Below, piece after piece: positions 1 to 7,858 of a DNA stretch of 43,724 bases (the stretch's first letter is position 1; each line of letters begins with the position of its first letter). The DNA lies in contig JAJDZJ010000021.1 of assembly GCA_022824685.1 (NCBI GenBank), positions 1 through 43,724 of the forward strand, read 5' to 3'. The stretch is from Caldilineaceae bacterium. GTDB lineage: Bacteria; Chloroflexota; Anaerolineae; Caldilineales; Caldilineaceae. The notes under the pieces were generated by a model. The model was given only the letters and a program-made list of their open reading frames with translations, was not told the DNA's origin and ran no database searches. A program made the position numbers and the translations under genes.

Positions 1-68
1 TCGCCGACTGAGGGCCTGATCCGCGGCGTCTTCCCGTCGATATTCAGTAAGCGCAGGGTGATTTCCAC
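1..68 (-). CDS. Partial ORF inside the left terminal repeat (possible transposase N-terminus)
   Basis: A GTG at 66-68 opens a frame reading MEITLRLLNIDGKTPRIR and then running off the left edge. The same frame is present in the right-hand copy from 43655. Only about 22 codons are visible, so the family cannot be recognised. Its position some 70 bases inside a putative element end is where a transposase gene would start. The upstream AAAGCGAG is a weak ribosome-binding site. Confidence 0.3.
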   Translation of the reverse strand, partial: MEITLRLLNIDGKTPRIRPSVG

Positions 69-138
69 TTATTCTCGCTTTCTTCTGGCCACAATTTCAA
101 CTGAATCGGCCTACAGATTTAGATGCGATTGCCCTGGG
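1..138. repeat. Left copy of 138-bp terminal inverted repeat (probable insertion-element end)
   Basis: Positions 1-138 are the exact reverse complement of 43585-43722. Read outward-in from 138, the sequence begins CCCAGGGCAATCGCATC, which looks like the terminal inverted repeat of an insertion element. About 70 bases further in there is the start of an open frame that runs off the contig. The repeat boundary at 138 coincides with the point where the enolase gene loses its family-like sequence, so the element has probably inserted into that gene. Assemblies often stop inside multi-copy insertion sequences, which would give two contig ends in the same repeat. An assembly hairpin artefact is the alternative. 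The repeat itself is seen directly; its mobile nature is inferred. Confidence 0.75.
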
Positions 139-1016
139 CCGTGATGCTCCGCCATCTCCGCGATGCGCGCCAGTTCGGTCAGGCCGCAGATGCCGGCATC
201 GGGCTGCACAATATCATAGGCGCGCTTCTCGATGTAGGGACGAAACTGCTCCAACGTCGTGAAACTCTCACCGCCGGTAACAGGCATACCCACAGCCGCG
301 GCCAGCGCGGCATAGCCGTCGATGTCACGCCAGGGAATCGGCTCCTCCAGCCAGGCGAAGCCCAGTCGGTCCAACTCTTTGGCGATCGGCATCGCCTCCT
401 CCATCGTCAGCCGGCAGTTGCCGTCCAGCGCCAGCGCCATGCGGCCCGCCACCGCCTGATGCAGCTCCCGCGCCAGGCCGAGAAAGCGGTCGACGGTCAC
501 CCCGTCCCACTCCCAGTGGGTGCCGATGCGGAACTTCATCGCCGGGAAGCCCTCTTCGACATAGCCCAGCGCCTCCTCGATCAACTGCTCCGGGCGGTCG
601 CGCCAGTCGTAGCGGCAACCGCTCGACGCGTACATCGGCACAGACGCCGCCGGACTTTCGCCCAGTAGCTCGCTGACGCGTTTGCCCTCAGCCTTCCCGC
701 GCAGATCCCACAGCGCGCAGTCGATGCCGGCCACAGCCGTGTCATGCGCCCTGTCCCTGCCATTCGGATGCGGCGCCGTTGCCGGATCCAACGCATCTTT
801 GCCGACCAGCGTCGGCGCCAGCCAGTCCACCCATTCCGCAATGCGCGACGACCCGCCGTAGGCGCTGGCCTCGCCGATGCCGACCAGGCTTTCGTCCGTC
901 CGCACTTGTATAATCGTGCAATCGGCCTTGACCGTCCGATACTGAGCGGTGATCCACTGCCGTTCCGGCTCATGCATGCGCGAAAGGCACAATGTTTCGA
1001 GAGCGGTAATCCTCAT
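111..1016 (-). CDS. Truncated mandelate racemase/muconate lactonizing enzyme (enolase superfamily)
   Basis: Enolase-superfamily sugar-acid dehydratase or racemase, 301 codons as it stands against about 370 in the family. The ATG at 1014-1016 is preferred because AAGGGG lies just upstream; an earlier in-frame Met lacks one. The N-terminal capping domain is present, followed by most of the barrel: a Lys-x-Arg pair in AMKFRIG, metal ligands Asp in ALDGN, Glu in WLEEPI and Glu in TGGES, and the Asp in VQPDAGICG. The barrel stops at AEHHG, and the last eight residues (PGQSHLNL) are read from the terminal inverted repeat. The C-terminal strand carrying the usual catalytic His is therefore missing. 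It is last in the minus-strand sugar operon, 11 bases after the preceding gene. The substrate cannot be told; an aldonic or uronic acid is likely from the family. Probably inactive in this form. Confidence 0.85.
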   Translation of the reverse strand: MRITALETLCLSRMHEPERQWITAQYRTVKADCTIIQVRTDESLVGIGEASAYGGSSRIAEWVDWLAPTLVGKDALDPATAPHPNGRDRAHDTAVAGIDCALWDLRGKAEGKRVSELLGESPAASVPMYASSGCRYDWRDRPEQLIEEALGYVEEGFPAMKFRIGTHWEWDGVTVDRFLGLARELHQAVAGRMALALDGNCRLTMEEAMPIAKELDRLGFAWLEEPIPWRDIDGYAALAAAVGMPVTGGESFTTLEQFRPYIEKRAYDIVQPDAGICGLTELARIAEMAEHHGPGQSHLNL

Positions 1017-1027
1017 CTGGTTCCCCT

Positions 1028-2944
1028 TCACCAAGGCAATCTGTATGACGGCTCGTTTACATAGCGGGCCGTCTTGATGTCTAGTTCAATCCGCGTCGCC
1101 GGCGGAAGCTCCACCTGCAGATAGACGTCGTTGACCTCCGCATCCCCCGTCGTCTGTTCGAACGCAGGCGACTGGTATGCCTGCTGAGGGCCCGGATAGT
1201 CGCTCGCACGCGTCGTGTACTGAACCGCCTCGAACCGGTGCTCGCCGAAGCTCCCCGCCTGCAGCAGCACGATGCGCGTCTCGTGCGGGCTCAGGTTCAC
1301 CAGTTCCACCACCGTCCGATTCGCCTCCAGCCGCGACACCAGCGCGGCGACGTCCCGCGGCAGCCCCGGCCGCTTTCGCTCCGCGTCATAATACCGCAGC
1401 CGGCAGTGCAGCAACCCGCCGTTGTAGATGATCTGCGGCGCCCCCAGCGTGAGCTGCACCAGCGCCTCGGTGATCACCGGATTGAGCTGCTGCCAGTGAT
1501 GGATGTATACATGCGTCAGGTCCTCTTCGTCCTCTCGGATCAGCGCCAGCCGGCGGCAGACCTGCCCATAGGTGGAGGCAAGCATCTTTTCGGGATAGTC
1601 GGGGTTGTCTCCCGCCAGGAAACGCAGCCACGGCTGTTCGTGCCCGTTATCCTCCTTGTTCCGAAAACCCTGGACGCGGCGCCAGTCGTACTTCTCCACC
1701 CTTCGCAATGCCTCGATCCGCTCCCAGTCGGCCGGCTCCATCGTCATATTCCATACCGCCGCGGGATAGACCGGCGACATCGGCTGATAATCGAACCAGC
1801 CCTCGTCATTATGCCTGTAGGGAACAACGAAAATGCCCTCGTCTTCATCCTCCAGCTGATCCACCCAGTGGCTGCGCAGGCTCATCTCTTGACCATCGGG
1901 GCTGCGCATCTCGCCCAACGCCCAGATGGCATCGTACTGGTCGTTGGCCAGCTCAAGATGCGCCCTGTCGCCGGTGAGCAAGAATGCGTTGCCCCCGCTG
2001 ACGACCGCGGCCATCCCAACGTTGTAGTACCCGTGAGGCCAGCTCCAGCCGTAAAGTCCGCCATACCAGCGCCCATCCAGATATTCGCCAACCTCGCCGG
2101 AAAGCCCCACATTGTCCGGCAGCAGGCCGCCATTGCCCGCGGCCCGTTCCCGCCAGGCGTCCAGGTATTCGACTATCCAGCGCCGGTACTTCTCCTCGCC
2201 GGTCAACAGAAAGGCGTTGGCGATCAGACTCGTCACCATCAAGTTGCCGACTACGTCCCCTTTGCCCATCCGTTCCTGCATCGCCTCGCCCATCCGGCGA
2301 GCCAGGGCCGGGTCTTTCAGGTCGTCGTATTCGTGGACCTCCGGGATGTCAGTATAGGGTAGACCGTAGATGCGCATGCTTGCGCTCCAGCCGTAACTTG
2401 GCTCAGCGCTGTCGCTGAATCCCCAGCGCGGGCCGCCGCTGCCGTTATGCGGCGCACGGATCAATCTGCGTTCCGGATCGTAGTTGCGCGCATCCGGGTT
2501 CTCGTTCAGGTACAGGCCGGCGAACCGGGCGGCCCGCTCACGGTTGCGCGCATTGGTCGGATCGGCCAGACATAAGAAATAGAAATAGATGTAGCTCTCG
2601 CTCTGGTGGAACTGGTCATAACCCCGTTCATACTCGTCCAGAACCGGGCCGAGTTCCGTCAGCTGCTTCGTGATGGCGTCCCACTGGCGCTGCCCCAGCG
2701 TGAGCAGATGATCGCCGCCGCCGAGCAGGTAGTAAAGGGGCCAGTTGTAGGAACTCTCGTAGAAATCATCGGCGCCGTCACGCGAGTCGCTCCACCTGTC
2801 GCCCCAGATCAACGTCCCGTCAGGCCGTGTGTACTTCTCCAAAAATGGATGTACAGACCTGTCCATCAGATCAAAAAGCGTCCGCTCCAGCACGGCCCAG
2901 GCGGGCGGCGCATCAAGAGGGACGCTGGCAGTGAGTGTAAGCAC
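1028..2944 (-). CDS. Uncharacterised protein, toroid-like glycosidase-type fold predicted
   Basis: 638 residues from a GTG at 2942-2944, chosen because GAGAGG lies 8 bases upstream. The frame stays open to 3085, but that stretch is low-quality sequence. There is no signal peptide, so it is probably cytoplasmic. The sequence is rich in aromatic and acidic residues in patterns such as WGDRWSD, DDFYESSYNWPLYYLLGG, WYGGLYGWSWPHGYYN and HWVDQLEDEDEGIFVVPYRH. Between them lie alternating helical segments with repeated FLLTG (NAFLLTGEEKY, NAFLLTGDRAH), as in alpha/alpha-toroid hydrolases and lyases. The last 150 residues are beta-like. I do not recognise a named family. It lies between a sugar-binding protein and an enolase-superfamily enzyme, so action on an imported oligosaccharide or glycoside is inferred. 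Confidence 0.7.
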   Translation of the reverse strand: MLTLTASVPLDAPPAWAVLERTLFDLMDRSVHPFLEKYTRPDGTLIWGDRWSDSRDGADDFYESSYNWPLYYLLGGGDHLLTLGQRQWDAITKQLTELGPVLDEYERGYDQFHQSESYIYFYFLCLADPTNARNRERAARFAGLYLNENPDARNYDPERRLIRAPHNGSGGPRWGFSDSAEPSYGWSASMRIYGLPYTDIPEVHEYDDLKDPALARRMGEAMQERMGKGDVVGNLMVTSLIANAFLLTGEEKYRRWIVEYLDAWRERAAGNGGLLPDNVGLSGEVGEYLDGRWYGGLYGWSWPHGYYNVGMAAVVSGGNAFLLTGDRAHLELANDQYDAIWALGEMRSPDGQEMSLRSHWVDQLEDEDEGIFVVPYRHNDEGWFDYQPMSPVYPAAVWNMTMEPADWERIEALRRVEKYDWRRVQGFRNKEDNGHEQPWLRFLAGDNPDYPEKMLASTYGQVCRRLALIREDEEDLTHVYIHHWQQLNPVITEALVQLTLGAPQIIYNGGLLHCRLRYYDAERKRPGLPRDVAALVSRLEANRTVVELVNLSPHETRIVLLQAGSFGEHRFEAVQYTTRASDYPGPQQAYQSPAFEQTTGDAEVNDVYLQVELPPATRIELDIKTARYVNEPSYRLPW

Positions 2945-3164
2945 GAGGCTCACCTCTCTTTTGTGTGCGTTTGTCGGTTTCCGGCTGCTGCATTCCTGCC
3001 TGGTCCCCGGCGGACAAGGCCCGCCGGGGACGCGCATACCGCAGTGAGCAGTTCTGCGTTCACCCCCGCGCCTCGACCCAGACACAGCCGGGCGCGGCGG
3101 CCAAACGCAATCTGCGCATCGGCGCTTTCAACAAAACTGCCTCCCAACGCCGATGTGTGAAGCG

Positions 3165-4706
3165 CTACCGCGGATTCTTCGCCCGCCACTCTTGCAGCTG
3201 GCGGTTCACTTCGTTGATGATCGTCTGCGCGCCGGCCTCGTTCAGCTTGTCGATGGCCTCGGCGGCGGCGTCCTCATAGGCGACCCAACCGTACTGAATC
3301 GGCAGGACAAACTCGTTGTAAACGGCCGAGGTCTGCGCAATCTCAGTCTTGATCGGCTCTCGATCAACCACAAAGCCCAACGCCTCCGACGGGAAGGCCG
3401 TATCGTTCATTACCTTGGTGGCCTCCCAGGCGCCAACCTGCTTGGCATCCCGGTAATACGCATTGAACTGATTGCCGAACATCCAGTCCGTGTTGGGATT
3501 GTAGGTGCTTGTGCTGCCGTCCACCCCATCGGGGTAGCGCATGACCTGGTTGGCCTCATCCTCCCACACCCAGTGGACGCCTTCGATGCCCCGTGAGAGC
3601 AGGTTATAGATGTGGACGTTTGTGTTGAATTCCTCCAGAACCTCCATCGCTTTGGCCGGGTTCTTGGAAGTGGAGCAGATAGCGTTCATCGTTGCCGTGG
3701 CACCGGCCGTATCCAGGATCAGGGGAACTGTCAGGTTCTTCAGCAGGAACTCGAAGCCGTAGGCGTTCTGCGCCTCAACGTCGTTGCCCGGCTTTTCAAC
3801 ATGATATCCCATTGCATATTGGCCCGCGCGGAACGCGGACTGGGCCTCGTCATTTGGCAGCGGCTCCAGCGGCATATAGCCTTCATCCACCCAGCGTTTG
3901 GTCGTATCGGCCGCCATCTGGAATTCAACCGTGTCCACCATATTGACGGCTGTCAACGTATCGTCGTCAGCCTTCATGCCCAGAAACCCGATGCCGTCGT
4001 CAAGGGGATCGAAGCCATAATACTGCGAGAGGAAGAGCCCCCGTCCCGGCGCGGCAACGAATACAGGCGTGATGCCCTCGCCATCGCGCACATCAGCCAG
4101 CCACGGCTCCATATCTTCCCACTTTGTGACCGTATCCAGATCGAGGCCGTACTTCTCGGCCAGGTCCTTGCGCGGATGGACGCCCCAGGGCTTCGGGAAA
4201 ATCTGCTGGTTGATAACGCCATAGATCACGCCGTTTACGCGCGCCGCGTCCCAAGTCGTGGGCGGCATGCTGCCCCACAGGCCCGGCGCATGATTGAGCA
4301 GCAGATCGTCCAATGGCGCGAGCACGCCGTTTGCGACATTGTTGGCGTAGCTGTTGATCCAGGGCGCGGTGAAGATTATGTCACACTCTTCGCCCGCGGA
4401 CAGACGCAACTGCATCTTATCATTGAACGCGCCGAAGTCGATCGGTTCCAGCGTCAGATGTACGCCGATCTTTTCGTGAAGAATTTCATTCATCGCATTC
4501 TCCACCATCTGCAGGTCGGCCGGAATCCCGCGGCTGCCATAGGTGTAGGTGATATTCACCAGTCCGTCAGCCGGCGACGGCGCGGCGGCTTCCATCTCTC
4601 CGTCCGCCGGCGCCGATTCCGCCGGCGCGGGGGCCGGGCAGGCTGTGAGTACCAGTGAGGCGACCAGCAAAACGCTGAGAATGGCCAAAACACGGTGTCG
4701 GGTCAT
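3165..4706 (-). CDS. ABC transporter sugar-binding lipoprotein (LplA-like, DUF3502-type)
   Basis: Extracellular solute-binding lipoprotein of a carbohydrate ABC importer, 513 residues. The start at 4706 is set by AAGGAG upstream; an earlier in-frame Met has no such site. Residues 1-22 form a lipoprotein signal peptide with lipobox LTAC and Cys23, followed by a Pro/Ala/Glu-rich linker. The body matches family 1 binding proteins: NITYTYGSRGIPADLQ at the start, and a C-terminus (AIDKLNEAGAQTIINEVNRQ) resembling the DUF3502 region of LplA/YtcQ proteins. These work with LplB and LplC permeases. An LplC homologue lies 151 bases upstream, but no LplB is in the window. The ligand is unknown; an oligosaccharide or uronide fits the neighbours. 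Confidence 0.88.
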   Translation of the reverse strand: MTRHRVLAILSVLLVASLVLTACPAPAPAESAPADGEMEAAAPSPADGLVNITYTYGSRGIPADLQMVENAMNEILHEKIGVHLTLEPIDFGAFNDKMQLRLSAGEECDIIFTAPWINSYANNVANGVLAPLDDLLLNHAPGLWGSMPPTTWDAARVNGVIYGVINQQIFPKPWGVHPRKDLAEKYGLDLDTVTKWEDMEPWLADVRDGEGITPVFVAAPGRGLFLSQYYGFDPLDDGIGFLGMKADDDTLTAVNMVDTVEFQMAADTTKRWVDEGYMPLEPLPNDEAQSAFRAGQYAMGYHVEKPGNDVEAQNAYGFEFLLKNLTVPLILDTAGATATMNAICSTSKNPAKAMEVLEEFNTNVHIYNLLSRGIEGVHWVWEDEANQVMRYPDGVDGSTSTYNPNTDWMFGNQFNAYYRDAKQVGAWEATKVMNDTAFPSEALGFVVDREPIKTEIAQTSAVYNEFVLPIQYGWVAYEDAAAEAIDKLNEAGAQTIINEVNRQLQEWRAKNPR

Positions 4707-4857
4707 TTGTTGCTTCTCCTTTTCGTGAACAGTTTGTTGAATGATCTCTGCGCGCAAGTGGTATATGGTCAACGGAGAAAACCGCTTTCCGCTATCGAAA
4801 TGCCGCTCAGCTCGTTCATCCGCGCAACCATTTCTACCGGCTTCGTCACAACCAATT

Positions 4858-5766
4858 CTAACCTTTCAATCCACCGATAGTGATGCCGCGAACAAAGTAT
4901 TTCTGCAAAAGCAAAAAGGTAAACAGCGCCGGCCCAAATGCCAGGACCGCCATCGCCATTCGCGCCGAAAGCGTCGGGATCGGCATTCCGGTTGTCTGCG
5001 GATTCGCGGCCATGAAATTGATATTGGCCATCAACACGTACAGCAGATACTGGAGCGGATACATCGAACTGTCGTCGATGAACAGCAGCGCCAGAAACCA
5101 GTCGTTCCAGTAGCGCAGCACGAAAAAGAGACCGATCGTCGCAAGCACCGGTTTGGAGAGCGGCACAACAATCTGGAAAAAGATGCGCCACTCGCCGGCC
5201 CCGTCTATGCGGGCCGCATCCAGCAACTCGGTCGGCAACTGTGTGAAGGAGGTCCGTATGATCAGGACATACCAGGCCGTGACCATGTAAGGCAGAATCA
5301 GGACAAAGATGTTGTCTTTCAGTCCCAGATAGCGCGTAACCAGAATATAGAACGGCACCATGCCGCCGTTGAAGAGCAGCGTGAAAAAGACATAGAACGA
5401 AAGCGGCCCGCGCAGCCGGAAATCTTTGCGCGCCAGAGGCCAAGCGAGCAGAGAACAGACCAGAAGCCCCGCGACCGTGCCAACTGCCGTCACAAATGCC
5501 GTCACCCCGTACGAGCGCAATATCTGCCCCGGCTGCTGCAAAATGTACTCGTATGCAAATGTCGTAAAGCCGACCGGCAGAAGCCGGTATCCCTCCTTTG
5601 CCAGTCGCAATTCGTCCGATAGGGAGATGCTGAGCACAAGGATCAGCGGAATCAGGCAGGACAGCCCAACCAGAGTTAGCACGGCGTGCACCGCAAACCG
5701 GCCCAAAAGTGCCTGGACGCGATAGCGGTTCAATGGAGCTTGCTGGCGGCTGGTCGTAACGGCCAT
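4858..5766 (-). CDS. Carbohydrate ABC transporter permease, LplC/YtcP type
   Basis: Inner-membrane permease of a carbohydrate importer, 302 residues. It has about six transmembrane segments, beginning VHAVLTLVGLSCLIPLILVL near residue 28. The EAA loop that contacts the ATPase is seen as ELLDAARIDGAGEWRIFF around residues 175-190. Segments such as GGMVPFYILVTRYLGL and the closing KYFVRGITIGGLKG are typical of the LplC/YtcP subgroup. This subgroup normally pairs with an LplB/YtcN-type permease encoded just upstream. Here the start codon at 5766 lies only about 15 bases from the IS5-family element, and no partner permease follows beyond it. Its native promoter or upstream gene is therefore missing from this position. 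Confidence 0.92.
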   Translation of the reverse strand: MAVTTSRQQAPLNRYRVQALLGRFAVHAVLTLVGLSCLIPLILVLSISLSDELRLAKEGYRLLPVGFTTFAYEYILQQPGQILRSYGVTAFVTAVGTVAGLLVCSLLAWPLARKDFRLRGPLSFYVFFTLLFNGGMVPFYILVTRYLGLKDNIFVLILPYMVTAWYVLIIRTSFTQLPTELLDAARIDGAGEWRIFFQIVVPLSKPVLATIGLFFVLRYWNDWFLALLFIDDSSMYPLQYLLYVLMANINFMAANPQTTGMPIPTLSARMAMAVLAFGPALFTFLLLQKYFVRGITIGGLKG

Positions 5767-5778
5767 AACAACGAAATC

Positions 5779-6557
5779 CTAGGGTCCGTTGACATTTTGT
5801 TTAAGCCAGATGAGTGTAGAAGCAAAATGTAAGAAAGCCATGTAATGTCGTGCGAGTTTTTCGTAGCGAGTGAAGATGCGGCGGCACCACTTGATTTTGT
5901 TGATGAAACGTTCGACGTAGTTGCGCTCTTTGTAGCGGATGCGGTCATAGTCGCGTGGGTGCTTGCGACGGCTTCGGGGAGGGATGACCGCCTCAACCTG
6001 TTGGGCTGCGAGCAGGTCTCGCAGAGAGTCAGCATCGTAGCCTCTATCGGCGATGACAGCGTCAAACTCAAAGGAGGCAAGCAACGACTCAGCCTGGGTT
6101 ATGTCATTGCGTTCACCTCCCGTCAATATGAACTTTAGGGGTAGGCCAAGGGCATCGACGAGGAGATGGATTTTGCTGCTGAATCCACCCCGGCTTCGCC
6201 CCAGGCACTGTTCTTGCTGTCGGCCCCCTTTTTTGAGCCGCCCGCTGCGCACATATGGGCACGCACAACTGTACTGTCCGGCATGACAGCCGCCATATCT
6301 GGATCCTGAGCGAAATGCTTGAACATGTCGGCCCAGACACCGTTCTCTTCCCAGCGGGCAAAACGCTTGAAGACACTGTTCCACTTGCCATAGCTGTCCG
6401 GTAATGCACGCCACTGGGCGCCGGTGCTCATTATCCAGCAAACTGCCTCAACGAAACGGCGACACTTTTCCTCTTGCCCTGCGTAGGCACGAGGGTGTCC
6501 TTGCAGAAACACGTACAATTTCTGCCATTGATAGTTGGCTATTCTATATGTAGACAT
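5779..6557 (-). CDS. IS5-family DDE transposase, expressed through a -1 frameshift
   Basis: The first frame starts at the ATG at 6557 (MSTYRIANYQWQKL) and would stop at 6135 alone. It carries the N-terminal DUF4096-like region (WIMSTGAQWRALPDSYGKWN) and the first catalytic Asp in MPDSTVVRAH. The second frame continues with GRSRGGFSSKIHLLVDALG, the second Asp in IADRGYDAD and the Glu in RYKERNYVERFINKIKW, then ends at 5779. Joining the frames at the A AAA AAG heptamer (6228-6234) gives a protein of about 259 residues, the usual size for IS427-group transposases. The terminal TAG overlaps the target duplication CTAG, so its stop codon is supplied at the insertion junction. Confidence 0.9.
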
Positions 6558-6606
6558 CCTACTATTGTCGCTGAGCTGACAGAACAAATCAAACGTCAAC
6601 GGACCC
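5782..6606 (-). mobile_element. IS5-family insertion sequence (IS427-like group), about 825 bp
   Basis: The left end reads GGGTCCGTTGACATTTTG and the right end, on the other strand, GGGTCCGTTGACGTTTG, an imperfect terminal inverted repeat. Both ends are bounded by TA within CTAG (5779-5782 and 6606-6609), matching the short TA-type target duplication of the IS427 group. The interior codes a two-frame DDE transposase with an intact slippery site, so the element looks complete and possibly active. It sits directly upstream of the lplC-like permease gene. Confidence 0.9.
6228..6234 (-). promoter_or_regulatory. Programmed -1 ribosomal frameshift heptamer A AAA AAG
   Basis: On the minus strand the first transposase frame reads TCA AAA AAG GGG, so the heptamer A AAA AAG lies in the exact phase needed for tandem -1 slippage. 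The frame entered is the one carrying the catalytic second half. This is the best-known bacterial slippery heptamer. I did not identify a clear downstream stimulatory structure. Confidence 0.8.
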
Positions 6607-6797
6607 TAGCGCCTGTAACTGTTAGGCGGCCGCCTCAGTTCCCGTCTCGGCTACTCCCCCTTCGACCCGTTAAGGCCCCCGAAGGGACAAAGCTTCGGCA
6701 AAATCCCGTTCTGAAACCCCATCACGTGACCAAGCGACATCGCCTTGGACGCGACAGTTTGACACCGACGCCGGCACGCCATCTGACCTCAATCCCC

Positions 6798-7109
6798 TCA
6801 AAGGCGCCACGTGTCCTCTTCTTCTTCGTGCCGTTCGTCTGACTCGTCCTCAAGATCCGGGTCCCCGTCATCGACACCATAGAGACTTTCGTCTAACTCA
6901 TCTTCAAATATCGACTCCTCATCAAGCCATTCAAACTCCAAATCCTCGTCGTCAGTTGACACGCCTCCGTCCGGCAAATCGTCCTCGGTCTCGATTTCGT
7001 CGAACGTCATGCACGAAAGTGTTTCCGGCTCCAATTCAATCTCATCTGCATCGCACCAGCCATTCAACCAGAAACTACAACGGTTCTGCGGGCACCGCAC
7101 CCGGCTCAT
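6798..7109 (-). CDS. Small Cys-motif protein with long acidic tail (DUF1540-like N-terminus)
   Basis: About 103 residues from the ATG at 7109, which follows GGGAGG by seven bases; another in-frame ATG at 7124 lies before that site. Residues 1-32 hold four cysteines (VRCPQNRCSFWLNGWCDAD and, ten residues on, LSC). The spacing recalls the short DUF1540 metal-binding motif (C-x4-C-x(6-7)-C). The remaining 70 residues are almost entirely Asp/Glu-rich (for example EDDLPDGGVSTDDEDLEFEW). No signal peptide or membrane segment is seen. The composition suggests a soluble metal- or nucleic-acid-interacting protein, but the function is unknown. The family link is by eye only. Confidence 0.6.
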   Translation of the reverse strand: MSRVRCPQNRCSFWLNGWCDADEIELEPETLSCMTFDEIETEDDLPDGGVSTDDEDLEFEWLDEESIFEDELDESLYGVDDGDPDLEDESDERHEEEEDTWRL

Positions 7110-7489
7110 GTGGCATCCTCCCATTAGGCCGACAAATGGGACGGGAAGTCAGAAAATCTCGTTCAACATGTCCACGCCCTTTCGCCATTCATCCTGTCAT
7201 TCGAGTATATCAGAATTTCGCCGACCGTCAACCGTTTTCGGTCCGATTTGTCCCGTTTTTGCACCGCTTCTTCCAGTTTCTGTCAAACGCCCTCGAAGGC
7301 CGCCCCCCTTCACTCGGCTCCGCCATTTGTCCTTCGCCCTTATGCCCATTTGGAGTCACCGAATTCGAAGCTGGAACAAAATTATGTCGCGACAGAACTT
7401 TTCCTCTCCACTTTGCGTATAGAGTAATAGTAGAACGAAGCCAGTCCGACACACTTTCGACGCTCAATTCTCGTCCTGAAGGAGACGCT
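7110..7489. other. Intergenic region between divergent genes
   Basis: About 380 bases between the divergent acidic protein and the YccF gene. Short frames occur here but lack ribosome-binding sites and family-like sequence. Promoters for both genes should lie here; AT-richer tracts are seen around 7370-7450, with TATAGAG/TAATAG just before the YccF gene. I see no convincing -35/-10 pair. Confidence 0.5.
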
Positions 7490-7858
7490 GTGAGTATCCT
7501 TGGAAACGTCATTTGGCTTATCTTCGGCGGTTTTCTTGCCGCGCTAGGCTACATTCTCGGCGGGCTGTTGCTCTGCTTGACAGTCGTTGGCATCCCGTTC
7601 GGTATGCAGTCCATGAAAATAGGCATAGCCTCGCTCGCCCCCTTCGGCAAAGAGATTGTTGAGGCGCAGCAGGCCAACAGTCCGCTGCGGGTTCTGTTCA
7701 ATGTGCTCTGGATCATTCTCTTCGGTTGGGAAATCGCGCTCGCCCATCTGCTGTCTGGCCTGATTCTGACTGTCACCATCGTGGGCATCCCGTTTGCCAA
7801 GCAGCACTTCAAGCTGATACCACTCGCGCTCCTCCCTTTCGGCAGAGACCTGCAATAG
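7490..7858 (+). CDS. YccF-domain inner membrane protein
   Basis: 122 residues from the GTG at 7490, preceded by AAGGAG with five-base spacing. The protein is two copies of the YccF domain, each a hydrophobic hairpin followed by a GIPF motif: LLLCLTVVGIPFGMQSMKI near residues 26-44 and LILTVTIVGIPFAKQHFKL near 92-110. Each repeat ends in a Pro-Phe-Gly (LAPFGKEI and LLPFGRDL). YccF proteins are small bacterial inner-membrane proteins of unknown function. The frame stays open far upstream, but that part is noncoding in character. Confidence 0.9.
   Translation: MSILGNVIWLIFGGFLAALGYILGGLLLCLTVVGIPFGMQSMKIGIASLAPFGKEIVEAQQANSPLRVLFNVLWIILFGWEIALAHLLSGLILTVTIVGIPFAKQHFKLIPLALLPFGRDLQ

Noticed and set aside
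123..668. Plus-strand open frame of 181 codons opposite the enolase gene
   Set aside because: It is the complement of a gene with clear catalytic motifs, is rich in Arg/His/Gln, and has no family-like sequence.
1238..2362. Plus-strand open frame of 374 codons
   Set aside because: It lies opposite the hydrolase-like gene and has no ribosome-binding site. Long antisense frames are expected in GC-rich DNA.
3612..4658. Plus-strand open frame of 348 codons
   Set aside because: Antisense shadow of the sugar-binding lipoprotein, which has a signal peptide and family sequence.
7228..7512. Minus-strand frame of 94 codons before the YccF gene
   Set aside because: It overlaps the YccF ribosome-binding site and start, and has no ribosome-binding site of its own and no domain.
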